Assembly (NCBI GenBank): GCA_964636675.1
Contig: CAZWUO010000208.1
Span: 1-6,250 of the forward strand
Length of the DNA: 6,250 nt
Reading direction: 5' to 3'
From: JALUUH01 sp964636675
GTDB taxonomy: Bacteria; Pseudomonadota; Gammaproteobacteria; S012-40
The notes under the pieces are model-generated. The model made no database searches, was not told the origin of the DNA, and saw only the letters and a list, made by a program, of their open reading frames with translations. This document shows positions 1 through 5,610 of this stretch, in pieces; the first letter of the stretch is position 1; the number at the start of each line of letters is the position of its first letter. The position numbers and the translations under genes are program-made.

Positions 1-63
1 AAAGCAGGTGCACCGAGTGTGGGTTTGATAACAGACACTCCCGAGCAGCCGAATAAGAAATAA
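1..63 (+). CDS. tolR: TolR, C-terminal end only (partial)
   Basis: The first 20 codons are open in frame 1 and end in TAA at 61-63. They read KAGAPSVGLITDTPEQPNKK, which resembles the end of the TolR periplasmic domain (a K-x-G...VGLIT/GLMT-like tail). TolR is an inner-membrane ExbD-family protein that works with TolQ to use the proton-motive force and drive TolA. The start and the single membrane helix lie off the left edge. The identification rests on this short tail plus the position 1 nt before tolA, which is the standard tolQ-tolR-tolA order. The last residues are polar and probably a variable extension. Confidence 0.85.
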   Translation, partial: KAGAPSVGLITDTPEQPNKK

Positions 64-64
64 C

Positions 65-937
65 ATGATACGAATAATCAGGAAATACCCAAAGGCTTTT
101 GTGGTCGCCGTAGGATTGCATATATTGGCGGCTGTGTTAGTGGTTATCAGCTTTGATACGACGACGATGCCTGAGATTCAGCCGGAAGTTGATGTGGTTC
201 AGGCTACGGTAGTTAATGAAGAACAGGTGATTGCCGAATTAAATAAATTGAAAGCCTTGGAAGCCCAGCAGCGCAAAAACGAAAAGTTGCGCATTGATAA
301 GCTAAATCGCGAAGTAGAGAGAGCCAAGCGAGAGCGTCAAAAAGAACAAAAACGTTTGGTTCAAATTGAAAAGCAAAAGCAAAAAGAAGCCAGAGCCACA
401 AAACGTTTAGAAAAAGAACGTAAACAATTAGAACAGGCGACACGTGTAGCTGCCGCAGAAAAGCAACGGCTTGAGCAGGAGGCAGCGGCAGCTAAAGCCG
501 AGAGAAAACGCGCCCAGGCAATCGCTGATAAAGCGAAAGCGGAAGCGCTAGAAGCATTGAAGAAACAGCGCAAGTTAGAAGAAGCGCGGCGACGCTTGGA
601 GATGATTGAGGCGGACGAAAAACGGGCAGCGGCAGCCAAGAATAAAAAAGCACAAAGTACGATTCGACGCTATCAGGCCTTAATTAAGCAGAAAGTTGAG
701 CGCAACTGGATTAGGCCAACGACCTTTAAAAAAGGTTTGTCGTGTACTGTATTGGTGCGCATGATGCCAAGTGGCGAAGTATTAGAGGCTAAGGTGGTTA
801 AGAGTAGTGGTGATCCTGTCTTTGATCGCTCAGTGGAGCAGGCGGTACAAAAGGCAGCACCGTTGCCATTGCCCCCGGATGGTTCTTTGTTTACCTCTTT
901 CCGAAATTTGAAATTTTTATTTAAACCTGGAAACTAG
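65..937 (+). CDS. tolA: TolA, cell-envelope integrity protein of the Tol-Pal system
   Basis: TolA is the inner-membrane protein that carries energy from TolQR across the periplasm to TolB and Pal. At 290 residues it is shorter than E. coli TolA (about 420), mainly because the helical middle domain is shorter. The N-terminus has a basic start (MIRIIRKYPK) and one membrane segment at about 11-29 with His19, the usual TolQR contact residue. Residues about 52-195 form a long, charged Ala/Lys/Glu/Arg-rich coiled-coil domain II. Residues about 196-290 are the globular C-terminal domain, with a YQALIKQKVERNW helix, then SGEV, SSGD and a closing LKFLFKP strand. The only cysteine is Cys227. The ATG lies 1 nt after the tolR stop with only a weak purine-rich stretch before it, so translation is probably coupled. 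tolB follows after 12 nt. Low-complexity coiled coil makes similarity scores unreliable, but topology and context leave little doubt. Confidence 0.96.
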   Translation: MIRIIRKYPKAFVVAVGLHILAAVLVVISFDTTTMPEIQPEVDVVQATVVNEEQVIAELNKLKALEAQQRKNEKLRIDKLNREVERAKRERQKEQKRLVQIEKQKQKEARATKRLEKERKQLEQATRVAAAEKQRLEQEAAAAKAERKRAQAIADKAKAEALEALKKQRKLEEARRRLEMIEADEKRAAAAKNKKAQSTIRRYQALIKQKVERNWIRPTTFKKGLSCTVLVRMMPSGEVLEAKVVKSSGDPVFDRSVEQAVQKAAPLPLPPDGSLFTSFRNLKFLFKPGN

Positions 938-949
938 ACGTTACTAAAT

Positions 950-2284
950 ATGATGAAATCAATATATTTTTTCTTGTTTTTTTTGGGGTTATGGAGTGGT
1001 CAGTCTGTTGCTGAATTGACGATTGAAATTACCGAGGGTGTCGAAGGCGCTTTGCCCATTGCGGTCGTTCCTTTTGCGTGGTTAGGCGCTGGCAAACCGC
1101 CGCAAGATGTTGCCGAGATTATCTCAAATGATTTACTGCGCAGTGGGCGATTTGATCCGATGGCTAGAAATGATATGTTGGCTAAACCTACGGAGCCTAG
1201 CCAAATTAAGTTTCAAAACTGGCGTATTATGGAAATACCCGCCTTAGTGATTGGCAAGGTGTGGGTTTCAGATAACCCTGAGTTTCCTTATGGCGTTGAG
1301 TTTAGAGTTTACGATGTGTATAAAACAGATCGTATTACCGCATTGCGGTATAAAGTGAGGAAAGGCCAACTACGTAAAGTGGCTCATCAAATTTCAGATA
1401 TTGTGTATGAAAAGCTGACCGGGGAGCGCGGTGCATTTAATACCCGTATTGCCTATATTAAGAAATTGCCGCGGCAAGCAGCTCGACCCTATGGCTTATT
1501 TATCGCTGACTCGGATACCGTAAACGAGCAAGGTATTTTGGTGTCTCGGTTTCCGATTTTATCCCCAACATGGTCGCCCGATAATAAAAAACTGGCATAT
1601 GTAAAGACGAGTAATCTTGGTGCAGGTATCTATGTTTATGATGTGACCCAGCAAACCCAGCAACGAGTGACACCCAAGCGAGCTAGTTATAGCGCCCCCA
1701 CATGGTCACCCGATGGCAAAAAAATGGCGATGATGCTAACTAAAGATGGAAGCTCGGATATCTTTGTGATGGATTTGCAGACGCGGAAATTAACAAAGAT
1801 AACCAAGCATTGGGCTATCGATACTGAGCCAAGTTGGTCGCCAAAAGGAGACAGTCTGATATTTACTTCAGAGCGTGGTGGTTCGGCTCAACTTTATCAG
1901 TACTCGTTTAAAACAAGAAAAATAAAGAGGTTAACATTTAAAGGTAGGCAAAACTTGCGTGCTGCTCATTCTCCAGATGGAAGTATGATAACCTTCGTAC
2001 ACTTATCGAGTGATAGGCGTTATCATATCGCGGTTATGGAGTTGGCTAGTGGGCTAATGCGCATCGTTTCTTCCAATGAGCGAGGCGAGTCCGAGCATGA
2101 ATCTCCGAGTTTTTCACCGAATGGCAGTATGATTATATATGCAGCAAACTATCCTCAAAAAGGCACTAAAACAAAACGCACAGGGCTTGTCGCGGTGACC
2201 GTAGATGGTAGGATGCAGCAACACTTTACGGATACGGGTGCAGGTGAGGTGAGAGAGCCTGCATGGTCTTCATTTTTAAACTAG
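950..2284 (+). CDS. tolB: TolB, periplasmic beta-propeller of the Tol-Pal system
   Basis: TolB sits in the periplasm and binds either Pal or TolA, which lets Tol energy control Pal mobility and outer-membrane constriction at division. The 444 residues match the usual size (about 430). A signal peptide at 1-21 has a hydrophobic FFLFFLGLW core and a likely cut after SVA. The mature start ELTIEITEGVEG corresponds to the TolA-binding N-terminal strand of E. coli TolB. Residues about 34-165 are the alpha/beta N-domain (PIAVVPF; EKLTGERGAFNTRIAY). Propeller repeats of the xxWSPDGxxLAYx type follow: PTWSPDNKKLAYV (206-218), PTWSPDGKKMAMM (250-262), PSWSPKGDSLIFT (294-306), AAHSPDGSMITFV (338-350) and PSFSPNGSMIIYA (386-398), with a closing PAWSSFL near the end. 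There are two tandem ATGs (950 and 953) and no clear Shine-Dalgarno; coupling to tolA is likely. Confidence 0.97.
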   Translation: MMKSIYFFLFFLGLWSGQSVAELTIEITEGVEGALPIAVVPFAWLGAGKPPQDVAEIISNDLLRSGRFDPMARNDMLAKPTEPSQIKFQNWRIMEIPALVIGKVWVSDNPEFPYGVEFRVYDVYKTDRITALRYKVRKGQLRKVAHQISDIVYEKLTGERGAFNTRIAYIKKLPRQAARPYGLFIADSDTVNEQGILVSRFPILSPTWSPDNKKLAYVKTSNLGAGIYVYDVTQQTQQRVTPKRASYSAPTWSPDGKKMAMMLTKDGSSDIFVMDLQTRKLTKITKHWAIDTEPSWSPKGDSLIFTSERGGSAQLYQYSFKTRKIKRLTFKGRQNLRAAHSPDGSMITFVHLSSDRRYHIAVMELASGLMRIVSSNERGESEHESPSFSPNGSMIIYAANYPQKGTKTKRTGLVAVTVDGRMQQHFTDTGAGEVREPAWSSFLN

Positions 2285-2289
2285 TACGT

Positions 2290-2326
2290 TAACCCGGTAA
2301 TATAATATGGTTGGTGTACCAGGTTA
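2290..2326. repeat. Imperfect inverted repeat just after tolB
   Basis: TAACCCGGTA (2290-2299) and TACCAGGTTA (2317-2326) pair at 9 of 10 positions around a 17-nt loop, starting 5 nt after the tolB stop. It could be a 3'-end hairpin that protects or ends the tolR-A-B message. No U-tract follows, so it is not a standard intrinsic terminator, and the pairing may be chance. Confidence 0.3.
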
Positions 2327-2429
2327 TACTGTGTGACATATAGCTGAATTTTATAATTAAAGTGCCGATACATTGGATTTTTTACAGTCCGCTGTAGTTG
2401 TGTGGTTATTGAGAGTATTTCTTGCATAC

Positions 2430-2456
2430 CAAGCTCAATTTTAAAAATTGAGCTTG
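2430..2456. repeat. Perfect 13-bp-arm inverted repeat upstream of pal
   Basis: The arms CAAGCTCAATTTT (2430-2442) and AAAATTGAGCTTG (2444-2456) are exact reverse complements around a single A at 2443. The right arm ends 9 nt before the proposed pal -35 element. No T-run follows on either strand, so an intrinsic terminator is unlikely. The symmetry and position fit a binding site for a dimeric regulator, but no known operator is recognised. The repeat is seen directly; the role is inference. Confidence 0.85.
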
Positions 2457-2477
2457 AAAACATTATTGAAAACATTG
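2454..2477 (+). repeat. Tandem 11-bp direct repeat over the pal -35 region
   Basis: TTGAAAACATT occurs at 2454-2464 and again at 2466-2476, separated by one A, which gives a 12-bp period. The first copy shares its first 3 bases with the inverted repeat. The second copy supplies the TTGAAA proposed as the pal -35 element. It could be a slippage product or part of a regulator site on one helical face. Confidence 0.8.
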
Positions 2478-2492
2478 ATGCATTGCTATAAA
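2466..2492 (+). promoter_or_regulatory. Candidate sigma-70 promoter for pal
   Basis: TTGAAA (2466-2471) is followed after 15 nt by TATAAA (2487-2492). A TGC directly before TATAAA makes an extended -10 element, which can compensate for the short spacer. Transcription would start near 2499, about 30 nt before pal. A separate promoter for pal (oprL) is known in Pseudomonas, and the long gap here fits that. It was identified by eye only. Confidence 0.5.
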
Positions 2493-2515
2493 AGCAAAAG
2501 ATCACACCTATGAAA

Positions 2516-2522
2516 AAAGGAG
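2516..2522 (+). promoter_or_regulatory. Strong Shine-Dalgarno site for pal
   Basis: AAAGGAG lies 7 nt before the ATG at 2530. It is the best ribosome-binding site in the window and fixes the pal start. It fits the high expression expected of Pal, an abundant lipoprotein in the Gram-negative bacteria where it has been studied. Confidence 0.85.
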
Positions 2523-2529
2523 TCATAAT

Positions 2530-3069
2530 ATGAAGCAGGTTGTTAAGTTGGTTTTGTTATTATTGCCAATCTTACTGTTGATTGGTTGTGGAGCAAAAGA
2601 AGTGAAAGATGAGGCGGGCGCAGACGAGTCAGTTGTGGTGCCGGCTGCAGATGGGCAGGGTGCTTCTGAAGGTATTGGCTTAGCAGAAGATGCTGAGGCA
2701 GCTGCAGCTGCCTCAGCTGAGCCAGAAAAAGACTTGTTATCTGAACGAAAAATTTATTTTGACTTCGATCGAAGTAATGTCAGAGAGGAATTTGGTGCCA
2801 TTATTGAGGCGCATGCTCAGTATTTAGTGGATAATCCGTCAGCAAGTCTCGTTATCGAAGGGCATTGCGATGAGAGAGGGACGCGAGAATATAATATTGC
2901 GCTCGGCGAGCAGCGTGCGCATTCGGTGAGTAAGATGTTGACCTTATTGGGTGCCAGCAAAAGCCAAATTCGTACGGTAAGCTATGGCGAAGAGCGGCCG
3001 GAAGTCGAAGGTCATGAAGAGCCTGCTTGGCAATGGAATCGTCGAGCGGTTTTGGTATACGCAGAATAA
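2530..3069 (+). CDS. pal: Pal, peptidoglycan-associated outer-membrane lipoprotein
   Basis: Pal anchors the outer membrane to peptidoglycan and is the final target of the Tol machine; it is called OprL in Pseudomonas. The 179 residues are a typical size. A lipoprotein signal at 1-19 ends in the lipobox LIGC, so Cys20 is lipidated. Gly at +2 rather than Asp predicts sorting to the outer membrane. Residues about 21-72 are an acidic, Ala-rich linker. Residues about 73-179 are an OmpA-like peptidoglycan-binding domain, starting at KIYFDFD (74-80). The signature runs from EGHCDERGT (110-118) through REYNIALGEQRA (119-130); Asp114 and Arg129 fall at the positions that hold the diaminopimelate carboxylate in the family. 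The start is set by AAAGGAG at 2516-2522. Unusually, 245 nt separate it from tolB, which suggests its own promoter. A perfect 26-bp palindrome lies inside the linker codons. Confidence 0.97.
   Translation: MKQVVKLVLLLLPILLLIGCGAKEVKDEAGADESVVVPAADGQGASEGIGLAEDAEAAAAASAEPEKDLLSERKIYFDFDRSNVREEFGAIIEAHAQYLVDNPSASLVIEGHCDERGTREYNIALGEQRAHSVSKMLTLLGASKSQIRTVSYGEERPEVEGHEEPAWQWNRRAVLVYAE
2692..2717. repeat. Perfect 26-bp palindrome inside the pal linker codons
   Basis: GCTGAGGCAGCTG (2692-2704) is followed directly by its exact reverse complement CAGCTGCCTCAGC (2705-2717). It encodes the EAAAAASA part of the Pal linker, residues about 55-63. In mRNA it would fold as an 11-bp GC-rich stem with a 4-nt loop. 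Alternating GCA/GCT alanine codons are self-complementary and explain the centre, but not the outer GAG/CTC and GCT/AGC bases. Confidence 0.9.
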
Positions 3070-3105
3070 TATGCGGTTAAAGACAGCTTATTTGAATGCG
3101 AGGGT

Positions 3106-3909
3106 ATGCGTGAGAATATGATGGCGAAGATGTTGCCGTTGTTGCTATTAATGCTCAGTCTGTCTAGCCATAATATTTCCTTGGCGGCATCTCCTGAGGG
3201 CGTGAAAAATTTAACGATTGATCAGCGTTTGATGAGAATTGAGCGCCTGCTCAGAAATCAAAATATGCTGGAGGTGTTTCAAAGGCTTGATACTTTGCAA
3301 GATGAAGTGCAGTCCATGCGTGGGGACATGGATGTATTGTCACATGATGTTGCAAGTATGAAGAAAGGCCAGCGAGATATCTACCTAGATATTGATTCTC
3401 GAATTCAAGAGCTGACGGGTAAAGTTGAAAATTTAAGTTCACTCACGTCGATGAGTGGTTTGAGTTCTTTGGCTATTGATTCCCTGGGTCACAGTGCTCT
3501 TGATGTCGAATTGTCGCCGATGAAAGAAGAGGATGAGTACCAGGCAGCGCTCGATTTATTAAAAGATGGCAAATATACCGAGGCGGTTAATCAGTTCCAA
3601 ATATTTCTAATAACTTACCCATCGGGAGCATATGCGGATAATGCGCAATACTGGATGGGAGAAGCTTATTACGTGTCTCGAGACTTTAAGGCGTCAATTG
3701 TCGAATTTATCAAGATTATTAATGCATATCCCAAGAGTCCAAAAATAGCCGACGCCCATCTCAAGATTGGATTTAGCTATTTTGAATTAAAAGATTGGTC
3801 AAACGCCAAATTACATCTTGAAAAGGTAGTAAAAGAATTTTCTTCATCTGCAGCAGCTCGCTTTGCAAGTCGGCGCATTCAGCAAATGAAAATTGCGGGC
3901 CAGTATTGA
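3106..3909 (+). CDS. cpoB: CpoB (YbgF), periplasmic Tol-Pal-associated coiled-coil/TPR protein
   Basis: CpoB coordinates outer-membrane constriction with PBP1B-driven peptidoglycan synthesis at the septum and interacts with TolA. The 267 residues match the family (about 260). A Sec signal peptide has the core MLPLLLLMLSLS (9-20) and a probable cut around SLAA (25-28). Residues about 38-110 form the N-terminal coiled coil used for trimerisation (RLMRIERLL; LDTLQDEVQSMRGDM). A Ser/Gly-rich linker follows to about 140. Residues about 144-255 carry three TPR-like repeats of the YbgF C-terminal type: YQAALDLLKDGKYTEAVNQF, AQYWMGEAYYVSRDFKASIV and AHLKIGFSYFELKDWSNAKL. It lies 36 nt after pal, the standard order. 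The start is uncertain: ATG 3106 sits only 1 nt after GAGGG, while in-frame ATGs at 3118 and 3121 would also give sound signal peptides. No terminator is visible before queE. Confidence 0.95.
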   Translation: MRENMMAKMLPLLLLMLSLSSHNISLAASPEGVKNLTIDQRLMRIERLLRNQNMLEVFQRLDTLQDEVQSMRGDMDVLSHDVASMKKGQRDIYLDIDSRIQELTGKVENLSSLTSMSGLSSLAIDSLGHSALDVELSPMKEEDEYQAALDLLKDGKYTEAVNQFQIFLITYPSGAYADNAQYWMGEAYYVSRDFKASIVEFIKIINAYPKSPKIADAHLKIGFSYFELKDWSNAKLHLEKVVKEFSSSAAARFASRRIQQMKIAGQY

Positions 3910-3979
3910 CGTTATGCTTTGTTCTGGAAAAAAATGGCTTCTGGCGCTGTTTTCAAATGAGTGTTAATAACAAGCCCTA

Positions 3980-4636
3980 GTGAATTCCGTTGTGTCCAAG
4001 CGTTTACGAATTACCGAGATATTTTATTCTTTGCAAGGCGAGTCTTCGAGAGTGGGTTTGCCAACCGCATTCATTCGCTTGACGGGCTGTCCGCTACGTT
4101 GCGTATATTGTGATACTGAGTATGCGTTTGAAGGGGGGCAATGGTTCGAATTCGAGCAGATTCTCGATGAGCTGAAAAGTTTCAATGCGTGTTATGTGAC
4201 GTTAACGGGTGGGGAGCCGCTGGCGCAAAAAAATTCGATTCCTTTTTTGCGCTTGCTGTGTGATCAAGCTTACAAAGTGTCTCTTGAGACGAGTGGCGCA
4301 TTAGATATCAGTTTGCTGGATGCGCGGGTGGTTAAGGTGATGGATTTGAAAACGCCATCTTCCGGAGAGTGTGAGAAAAACCGGTTTGAAAATATCCGTT
4401 ATTTACAGTCTGGTGATGAGGTCAAGTTTGTGATTGCGAATCTGGCGGATTACCAGTGGTCGAAGTCTATTCTTGAGCAGTACTCATTGCTCAGTATATG
4501 TGAAGTCTTGTTTTCGCCAGTGCATGATAAATTAAAGCCGGCAATTCTGGCCGAGTGGATCTTACAAGATAAGATTCAAGTGCGATTTCAGCTTCAGTTG
4601 CACAAGGTATTATGGCGAGATGCCCGAGCTAAGTGA
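3980..4636 (+). CDS. queE: QueE, 7-carboxy-7-deazaguanine synthase (radical SAM)
   Basis: QueE converts 6-carboxy-tetrahydropterin to 7-carboxy-7-deazaguanine, the ring-contraction step of preQ0/queuosine synthesis in the cytoplasm. The 218 residues fit the family (about 210-225). Near the N-terminus is ITEIFYSLQGES, the substrate-binding QGE motif. The 4Fe-4S cysteines are Cys37, Cys41 and Cys44 (CPLRCVYC, the radical SAM CxxxCxxC pattern). GGEP (77-80) contacts S-adenosylmethionine, and SLETSG (101-106), MDLKTPSSG (121-129), DEVKFVI (146-152) and FSPVH (178-182) are typical QueE stretches. No ATG start exists in frame: an in-frame TAA at 3968 leaves GTG 3980 or GTG 3992 (214 residues), and neither has a clear Shine-Dalgarno. 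It lies 70 nt after cpoB with no visible terminator, so it may share that transcript. queC follows after 56 nt. Confidence 0.95.
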   Translation: MNSVVSKRLRITEIFYSLQGESSRVGLPTAFIRLTGCPLRCVYCDTEYAFEGGQWFEFEQILDELKSFNACYVTLTGGEPLAQKNSIPFLRLLCDQAYKVSLETSGALDISLLDARVVKVMDLKTPSSGECEKNRFENIRYLQSGDEVKFVIANLADYQWSKSILEQYSLLSICEVLFSPVHDKLKPAILAEWILQDKIQVRFQLQLHKVLWRDARAK

Positions 4637-4692
4637 GTATTAATCCCCCAAGACGGCAAAAAATATTTGGAAATTTGAAGAGCAAATAAGAT

Positions 4693-5391
4693 GTGAAAAA
4701 AGCAGTTGTTTTATTGTCTGGCGGACTGGATTCAGTCACTACGCTCGCAATGGCTAAAGCACAAGGTTTTGCTTGTTATGCTTTAAGCTTTTCCTACGGC
4801 CAGCGGCATGATTCGGAACTTCAGTTTGCGCGTGAGATTGCAAAGAGTTATGCGGTTAGTGGCTATAAGGTGGTCAATGTAGGGCTTGATAGTTTTGGTG
4901 GCTCAGCGTTAACAGATGTGGATATTGAGGTTCCCGTCTCGGGTAAGAGGTCGGGTTCTCAAGAGGTGGTGATACCGGTTACGTATGTGCCTGCGAGAAA
5001 CACGGTGTTTTTATCGCTTGCGCTTGCCTGGGCGGAGGTGATAGAGGCTCAGGATATTTTTATCGGTGTTAATGCGGTTGATTATTCGGGTTATCCGGAT
5101 TGTAGGCCGGAATATATTCAGGCTTTTGAGTCATTAGCAAAGCTTGCGACGAAGGCAGGTGTGTCAGGTGTGTCATTCTCGGTGCATACTCCGCTGATTC
5201 GAATGAGTAAGGCTGAAATTATTTTACAGGGTCTGCAGCTTGGTGTTGATTATGCAAAAACCGTTTCTTGTTATATGGCCGATGTTGCTGGGCGTGCTTG
5301 TGGCCTGTGTGACGCGTGTAAGCTTAGAAAGGAGGGGTTTGAGCAAGCAGGTATAGCAGATCCTACGCTTTATGCCAGTAGTTCAGCATAA
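4693..5391 (+). CDS. queC: QueC, 7-cyano-7-deazaguanine (preQ0) synthase
   Basis: QueC uses ATP and ammonia to turn 7-carboxy-7-deazaguanine, the QueE product, into preQ0. The 232 residues match E. coli QueC (231). The PP-loop for ATP is LLSGGLDSVTT (7-17). SFSYGQRH (32-39), VTYVPARNTVFLSLA (96-110) and GVNAVDYSGYPDCRPEYI (125-142) are family motifs. The zinc site is complete: Cys193, Cys203, Cys206 and Cys209 (SCYMA ... CGLCDAC). The start is GTG at 4693, with GAAGAG at 4677-4682 as a likely Shine-Dalgarno at 10-nt spacing. The ATG two bases earlier (4691) is out of frame and followed at once by TGA. No intrinsic terminator is visible after the stop, and the tRNA promoter begins about 45 nt on. 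Other queuosine genes (queD, queF, tgt) are not in this window. Confidence 0.97.
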   Translation: MKKAVVLLSGGLDSVTTLAMAKAQGFACYALSFSYGQRHDSELQFAREIAKSYAVSGYKVVNVGLDSFGGSALTDVDIEVPVSGKRSGSQEVVIPVTYVPARNTVFLSLALAWAEVIEAQDIFIGVNAVDYSGYPDCRPEYIQAFESLAKLATKAGVSGVSFSVHTPLIRMSKAEIILQGLQLGVDYAKTVSCYMADVAGRACGLCDACKLRKEGFEQAGIADPTLYASSSA

Positions 5392-5436
5392 GCTTGCTAC
5401 GGCCCACGAATCATTATAAGTAGTTGTAAATAGATG

Positions 5437-5464
5437 TTGTTATTTAAAAAATTTTAGGTATGAT
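5437..5464 (+). promoter_or_regulatory. Stable-RNA-type sigma-70 promoter for tRNA-Lys
   Basis: TTGTTA (5437-5442) and TATGAT (5459-5464) are 16 nt apart. The stretch before the -35 is AT-rich and could act as an UP element. The -10 is followed directly by the GC-rich discriminator AGCGCCC (5465-5471), typical of growth-rate and ppGpp-controlled tRNA/rRNA promoters. Transcription would start near 5471, giving a leader of about 140 nt before the tRNA. The 5392-5610 gap shows no other gene; a TATAAT at 5585 lacks a convincing -35. Confidence 0.65.
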
Positions 5465-5610
5465 AGCGCCCTTCTTTTTTGGCGGTTGAATCAATTGTCT
5501 GAGAGGTTGTGGTGATCGAGTATCGCCTGTGTAGCTGAAATTTAGTAGTAAGCAAATGAGGCGGTATGTGGTTTAATTGTGCCATATAATGGCCAAAAGA
5601 ATATCTATAT

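Noticed and set aside
361..639. Minus-strand open frames opposite tolA
   Set aside because: They are shadows of the Ala/Lys/Glu-rich coiled-coil codons, which read as Ser/Ala/Phe-rich nonsense on the other strand.
2289..2306. Perfect TATAAT at 2301-2306 as a promoter after tolB
   Set aside because: No -35-like sequence lies 15-19 nt upstream, and it is 225 nt from pal.
2281..2526. An 81-codon minus-strand open frame filling the tolB-pal gap
   Set aside because: It has no Shine-Dalgarno, its composition is what AT-rich DNA gives, it shows no recognisable domain, and it begins inside the pal ribosome site. Its fit to the gap is probably chance.
3914..3967. A 17-codon frame (MLCSGKKWLLALFSNEC) between cpoB and queE
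   Set aside because: It has no Shine-Dalgarno and no recognisable motif, and it is short enough to arise by chance.
3980..5391. queE-queC as part of a 7-deazaguanine DNA-modification (dpd-type) defence system
   Set aside because: No dpd or restriction-type genes are present, and the neighbours are tol-pal and tRNA genes, which fits housekeeping queuosine synthesis.
5465..5484. CGCC/GGCG with a run of T as a queC terminator
   Set aside because: The stem is only 4 bp, and the T-run lies in the loop rather than after the stem.
5585..5590. Perfect TATAAT just upstream of tRNA-Lys
   Set aside because: The sequence at the -35 position does not resemble TTGACA and there is no extended -10. The 5437-5464 promoter is better.
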